This document shows, one piece after another, positions 59,235-64,000 of a stretch of DNA of 64,000 nt. Every line of letters starts with the position of its first letter. Within the stretch, counting starts at the first letter, position 1. A program made the position numbers and the translations under genes. The notes below the pieces were generated by a model. That model was not told the DNA's origin. It made no database searches and was given only the letters and a program-made list of their open reading frames with translations. Origin of the DNA: Benincasa hispida (Eukaryota > Streptophyta > Magnoliopsida > Cucurbitales > Cucurbitaceae); the NCBI RefSeq assembly GCF_009727055.1, contig NC_052349.1:30421682-30485681 (forward strand). Direction: 5' to 3'.

Positions 59235-61290
59235 TAACCACCATTCATTATGTATACAACAAGAATTGTATGAATTCGATGTGGGATTCATTAGAGGGTG
59301 TGGAGCGACATCTATTAACATATGAAATATCCCCTCATACTATGAATGAGTATATCATGAAGAACCAGTTAACTTACCTAGAGGTTTTGAAAGACATACA
59401 ACTTATTCTATCCGTAATGATGAAGAAACTAACATAGAGTGTAATTTTGTTGAATAAAATAAAATGTTGAATCTTATAGACGATCTACAAGTTCCAATTG
59501 AAAACGAAGACAAAAATGAAGATGGCATTGAGAATGAAATGTCCTCTGATGGTCAAGAAAGAGATACCACAAACTTATTTGAGGATTTAATGGCTGAAGC
59601 ACGTAATAAACTATATCCTAATTGTTCGCAATTTTCATCCTTGAACTTTTTAATGAAGTTGATGTTGGATTTTATGTCCTAAAACTCGTAGTTTGTAAAT
59701 TAATAAACATATTATGTTTTGTTTTTCGATAAAGTTGTTATTGAAATTGTAATCTTGAATCCAATAAACTAAGGTCCTGAGGTTATTTAATGTAGTTTGA
59801 ACTTTATGTAGTGACATAAATGTTGATCAAGTTCAAATATATAGCCAAAATGGTCTATAGTATATGAATAAAGTTGGGCGCCTTATTCTGGGGACACTAT
59901 GGATGCGGCCCACTTTGTGATTAGTACAAACGATGTGATCCTGAATCGTTCATATAGAGATATGTGAGTGGGGGCATCCTATGCAATGAGTTTGCATAAG
60001 ACTGAACCATGAAATAGTCACTTTTTACGTTCTAAATGATGTTTTATGTATAAAACTGATTATTTCGTTAATTGATGACCTAGGTAACTTAATCTTAATC
60101 CTGAGCTAAATATGAACTCCTGTTCACTCGGAATTATCCTTAGATCTGCATAGGTGAGGGCAGCTCATCATTGCTGGCCCAATAAGCCTCCCATTTCAGG
60201 GGAGGTGGATAGTTGGGAATATAGGGTGCAAGATGGAATTCACTCCTATTCGTTATAGGGATAGTAGATAGGTTGTTCCCTTTAGTACTGAATCCAGATC
60301 TTGAATAAGGGGCCCCACCCTCTCCTTGGCTCGAGAGGGGTTCGGTTTATAGGTTGGGCCTTAAATCAATTATTTATTAGAGGATCGGTAGAAATTAAAG
60401 AACAAGATGTAGTCTTGGGGGTAAAACGATTTTTATGACCTAGCCGAGATTACGAACAACCTGTGAAGGATTAGCTTACTAATCATGGTTATATCAAATG
60501 GACACAAATCTATCTATTGTGAGGAGAGTGCAACTACGGGACTATAGACCGTTTGTGGTAAGTCCCGATACAAAGTTAACGGTGACAAGGGTAAAAAATT
60601 TTCCACATAAGGTATTACGTCATTTTCCATTGATAGCGGGATTAAAACGATTGTTTGTGTCGAAAGAAGGTGTTTCTGACATGAGATGACATAAAGATAA
60701 ACGAGTTAAACAGATGATGAGTTATGACATCCAGTTGATGCAGAGGGGTGGAAACATTTTGATCTTGAATTTCCTCATTTCACTTTAAATCCCTGAAATG
60801 TTCGTTTAGGATTAGCTTCAGATGGGATTAATCCGTTTGGGAATATGAGTACTTCGTATGGTATGTGGCTTATGGTGCTAATCCTTTATAATTTGCCACC
60901 TTGGAAATGCATGAAGGAGACAAACTTCTTCATGTCTTTGCTCATATCTGGTCCAAAATCTCTTGGAAAGGAAATTGATGTTTACTTGTCGCCGTTAATT
61001 GAAGATTTGAAAGAATTATGGACTCTTAGTGTGTGAACTTATGATTGTGTTACCAGTGAATTTTTTCAACTATATGTGACCTTATTGTGAACTATTAATG
61101 ACTTCCCTACATACGAGGACTTATCTGGATGGAGTACAAAAGATTATCAAGCGTGTCCCATTTGCAAAGAAGAAAAATCATCTTTCGGGATAAGAGGGAA
61201 AATAACATTCATGGGCATGTTGATGATGACTTTATAAACGATGAAGAGCAATTATCTCCCCATAATAGTTCAAGTGCTCAAGAATAATTT
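59235..61290 (+). pseudogene. CACTA TNP2-type transposase remnant, interrupted by an LTR fragment
   Basis: From 59235 the transposase-associated region is recognisable (RHLLTYEI-like). MLNLIDDLQVPIENEDKNED and FEDLMAEARNKLYPNCSQF follow at 59464-59660. The LTR fragment then replaces about 220 bp. TNP2 resumes at about 60548 (RPFVVSPDTKLTVTRVK) and continues NLPPWKCMKETNFFMSLLI and KEIDVYLSPLIEDLKELW (60880-61030), then ACPICKEEKSSFGIRGK near 61150. The following text (HVDDDFINDEEQLSPHNSS) looks like the tail of another transposon ORF, so the catalytic part is missing here as well. Confidence 0.82.
59663..60547 (+). mobile_element. Truncated LTR of the same family as solo LTRs A and B
   Basis: It starts TGTTGGATTTTATGTCC at a clean break in the TNP2 sequence. 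It then runs parallel to insertions A and B (CTCGTAGTTTGTAA, TATGTAGTGACATAAATG, GATGCGGCCCACTTTGTG, GTTTGCATAAGACTGAACC, CTTAATCCTGAGC). It stops near GGACTATAGACC, corresponding to less than half of the roughly 2-kb LTR. The adjoining TNP2 bases are also gone, so one deletion removed the LTR 3' end together with about 220 bp of the host element. Confidence 0.78.
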
Positions 61291-61489
61291 GATTTAAATG
61301 ACGATGATGATTAATCATGTATCAACTCAGTTCTCTTTCTCTGTTTACACATATTTAATATTGATTTTATATTGTTTTGTCTTTTTTGTGTTTGTATAAA
61401 TACGATGTCAACCCCTAACAGGCAACACATCTTCTGTTGACTGAAATATATTCTAAACTCTTTTAAACTTTAATCTCATATGGTAGCTC

Positions 61490-61985
61490 TCCATCCACCT
61501 GGAGGAAACGCATGCACTTGCGAAACATCGAGTTGGAAAAATACGTCAAAAAATATAGGAGAATTCCAATTGTGATCAAACAAGGGGAGAAAAAGCCGAT
61601 TTGTCAACATTCTCTGTACAATTTAATAATGCAATTGGTGTCGCTGTTAGATCCGCATTTCCAGTACGATGTCATACTTTTGCTAATATTCCAAACGAAT
61701 TTGTAGAATTGGCTAAGAGTCAATCGTTGGAAAATTTATAAGTTTGTTCTTTTAGATTGTTGTAAACATCATATATGCTAATTATTTCTTAATTCTTTTT
61801 TAACCTTATTTCATGCTTGATTTAGCAAACCAAACACTTAATAATTTTATCGAACATCAAATGCAAAACTCATTCAAAGAATTCAGAGTAGATTTGCACA
61901 GACATTACAGGAGATGTAGCAACCCTCAGCAAGCACATGCCAACCCGCCAAGCTGGCTTAAGAATAGATTAAAAGATTGACATTT
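61490..61985 (+). pseudogene. Remnant of the second CACTA gene (Transposase_24 / plant-transposon type)
   Basis: Segments RRMHLRNIELEKYVKKY and RIPIVIKQGEKKPI lie at about 61505-61590, and HTFANIPNEFVELAKSQSL near 61670-61735. A later exon-like part MQNSFKEFRVDLHRHYRRCS and QAHANPPSWLKNRLKD lies at 61860-61980. This is the pattern of the second ORF that accompanies TNP2 in plant CACTA elements (KEFR...H, ...NPP followed by a Trp/Cys motif). It has frameshifts and a stop after LKD. Confidence 0.65.
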
Positions 61986-62942
61986 TTGTGTGACCGTTTT
62001 TAGAATGAAGAATTTCAAGTTATAATAATTAAGGATGTCTATCATTTACTTTTACTATTGTGAAATATCTTTTTAATTTTTTTTTTTGTTTGAATGTAGG
62101 AAATTTTAGAGACGAATGGGAAGAATAGAGAGAAATTACCGTTCGACCACGTAGGCGGATCGAAGTTTCCTGCAAATTCTTTTTTTTTTTTTTTTTTTTT
62201 TGGGAAGCTTATGAATTTTGGGTAATTTGTGGGTGGGTTGAGATTAGTTTTCACAACGAGGGGTTGAGAGTTCTTCTTATATTTAATCTTTTTATATATA
62301 ATATTGTTCTTTAATTAATGTAATTGTATGTAAACTACTATTTTGGAGATGTTGTTGGAGGTGCCGTTTGGAGATGTCATCACACTTTCTTCTATGTATT
62401 CATTAAGGCATATTTGTTTTATAGACCATCTTTGCCAACTTTTTTTTGTGTGTAATAAAGAATACTATCGACTTTGTTTTTGTTTTTGTTTATTTGTATG
62501 TCAATACGTTTTATTCTTTATATGTTTGATTTGTTTAATAATATTCTAAATTTTAGGTTATTCAGATCGAAATTAAAAAAAAAAAAAAAAAAGCTTCGAT
62601 AGTGCACTATTTCCCAACGAGGGTGTCAAGAGTTCTATTATCTCTCGAAGACTTGTCAATTGGGAGTTTGATTTCAGAAACGGAGTTTCTCAATCAAACT
62701 CTTAACGACGACAGTAACATCGTTGGAAGTAAATGAACTTCCGACGTTGTACATTAGGTGTCGAGAGTTATCCTAACTCTAGATAGTGTGTATACACATG
62801 TCAGGAGATGGTCTCCCGATAGGTATATCTCGACTAAACTCCCAACGACTATTTAGTCGTCGGGATTTGATCTCCCGACGCATTTTTTACCATTTTTCCA
62901 TGATTTGAAGTGTCGAAAATTGGGTGTTTTCTTATAGTGCAA

Positions 62943-64000
62943 TTCTGAAGATGAATTGTGAGTTTTTATCATCAATTGTTAACTTTATTAAATCCAACCT
63001 TAGATTTAGATAGGTGTAACAGCGTAATCTACTTGATGTTTAGTTTTTACTGCACAATAAATTCACTCATTAAAATAAAAACTAACATAAAAATCTCCCA
63101 TAAATCACTAATTTCAGTAAAAAGTCAGAACAGTTTTGACTCAAACCTTCATCAATAATTGTATTAAATCCAGAAAAATTAATACGCAAGATTGACTGTT
63201 AAGCTACAACTGAACAGCTATTCTTTTAAAAGAAAAAAACATCGTGGTGTAAAAAATTCTTGATTTCAAAAAATTATACATTATTATTATTATTATTATT
63301 TAATAAAAATTAAACCTAGTGTCATATTTCTTTGAAGCCACATCCATTTTTTTTAATTAAGTGAGTTATATATATATATATATTTAGTGGATACACTTTT
63401 TCTTTAGTTATATTGAAGTTGGCATACACTTTTCTAACTCTTAAGATGAAATTGTATGAGATTGATCTTTGAGGTAAAACTTGGTCCACTAACCTTAACC
63501 AAATTCAATAGTAGAAGATGTAATTTTATGTACTTTGTCGATGGTTGTTCAAGATAAGGCCCAAAAGTCACAAGTAGGTCCATATGATATCAGAAGAAAG
63601 CATAGGAGAACATCCCAAAAGATTTGACCAGTCGAGTTGATAAATAATATACCAATCGAAGAATAATCGAGTTGCATTCGGCCTGACACCTTGTAATCTC
63701 GAGTGTTGGGAGCAACTCTGACATCATTGATGTTCCACATAGTATCATTCGACGACCTCTAAAGAAAAAGTAGGATAATCTCAAAGGAGATTTTACTTCT
63801 TGTATGTTTAGTTAAACCATACATTTCCTGTACTAACTTAGATATCAGAGTATGGTAGACTCAATACTACACCGATACGAAGATCTATTACATCAATGAA
63901 TGCAAACAAAATTTGAACGCTAACATATTTCCTAAAGAAAATTTAAACATAAATGTTTGAAAAGTTGTAAGTAGGGAAAATGTTGATGTTAATGTGACTT
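62943..64000. other. Right end of the window, no gene recognised
   Basis: AT-rich DNA with a TTA microsatellite (63280-63301) and an AT run (63370-63383). From about 63490 to 63900 the base composition rises and the text (CTCGAGTGTTGGGAGCAACT, CTGTACTAACTTAGATATC) is reminiscent of plant LTR sequence. No second copy or terminus lies in the window, so it stays unclassified. Confidence 0.45.

Larger units (their letters stand above)
57663..62939 (+). mobile_element. CACTA (En/Spm) DNA transposon, decayed, copy 2
   Basis: The left end CATTACAAGATAAAG and the reverse complement of the right end, CACTATAAGAAAAC, are mutated CACTA termini. A perfect 3-bp target duplication CAA flanks it (57660-57662 and 62940-62942). 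CTCCCGACG-type subterminal motifs appear at 57690-57960 and 62630-62880. The TNP2 remnants on the plus strand are closely related to those of the copy at 7080-10635, so both belong to one family, in opposite orientations. An LTR fragment (59663-60547) sits within it. Confidence 0.88.

Noticed and set aside
1..64000. tRNA, rRNA or microRNA genes
   Set aside because: No cloverleaf with intact A and B boxes, no rRNA-like sequence and no convincing miRNA hairpin was noticed by eye; a covariance-model scan would be needed to exclude them.

Overview
This window is nuclear DNA of a flowering plant. The genes have many GT-AG introns, the intergenic DNA is AT-rich, and most of the sequence between genes is transposable elements. 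The gag type, several MITEs and the LTRs resemble families I know from cucurbits (Cucurbitaceae, e.g. Cucumis relatives). That placement is from memory; no search was run.

Three host genes are supported, all on the minus strand. (1) Positions 1 to about 4790: a PAP14/ORG1-type gene, a kinase-like domain fused to a plastid fibrillin/PAP domain, cut by the left edge. (2) 28827-37374: a complete 23-exon trithorax-like histone H3 methyltransferase of the ATX3/4/5 clade (PWWP, PHD, extended PHD, SET, post-SET; 1081 aa). (3) 42472-45495: a four-exon CCT-domain protein (286 aa). As I recall it, Arabidopsis has the same neighbours on chromosome 5 (At5g53450 ORG1, At5g53430 ATX5, At5g53420 CCT), so this looks like a conserved block opened up by transposons. 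Exon lengths I assigned by hand keep the reading frame throughout all three genes.

Region by region: 4.8-6.4 kb is AT-rich with one MITE. At 6.38-11.54 kb lies a terminal-inverted-repeat element (Mutator-like or other) full of degenerate short repeats; it is split by a 3.56 kb CACTA element (7080-10635, 3-bp TSD). The CACTA element has lost the catalytic end of its TNP2 transposase. At 11.70-27.22 kb lies a gag-bearing Gypsy-type LTR element on the minus strand with broken gag/protease and no recognisable reverse transcriptase or integrase. It contains three internal tandem arrays and two nested solo LTRs of about 2 kb in opposite orientations. At 27.7-28.2 kb there is a MITE, then the ATX gene.

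At 38-42.4 kb is intergenic DNA with small repeats, then the CCT gene. At 46.67-50.87 kb lies a PIF/Harbinger element carrying both its DDE transposase and its Myb/SANT-like gene, each broken by stops. At 50.9-57.6 kb is AT-rich intergenic DNA with microsatellites and one RNase H-like fragment. At 57.66-62.94 kb lies a second, more decayed CACTA element of the same family, with matching 3-bp TSD, holding a truncated LTR and a remnant of the second CACTA gene. From 62.94 kb to the end I see no gene.

I found no convincing undescribed biological system. The most checkable points are the deletion-fused CACTA transposase, an ATX intron that reads through in frame for 46 codons, the missing catalytic residues of the PAP14 kinase-like domain, and an ACGATCG-rich motif shared by solo LTRs and by a tandem array in the Gypsy element.
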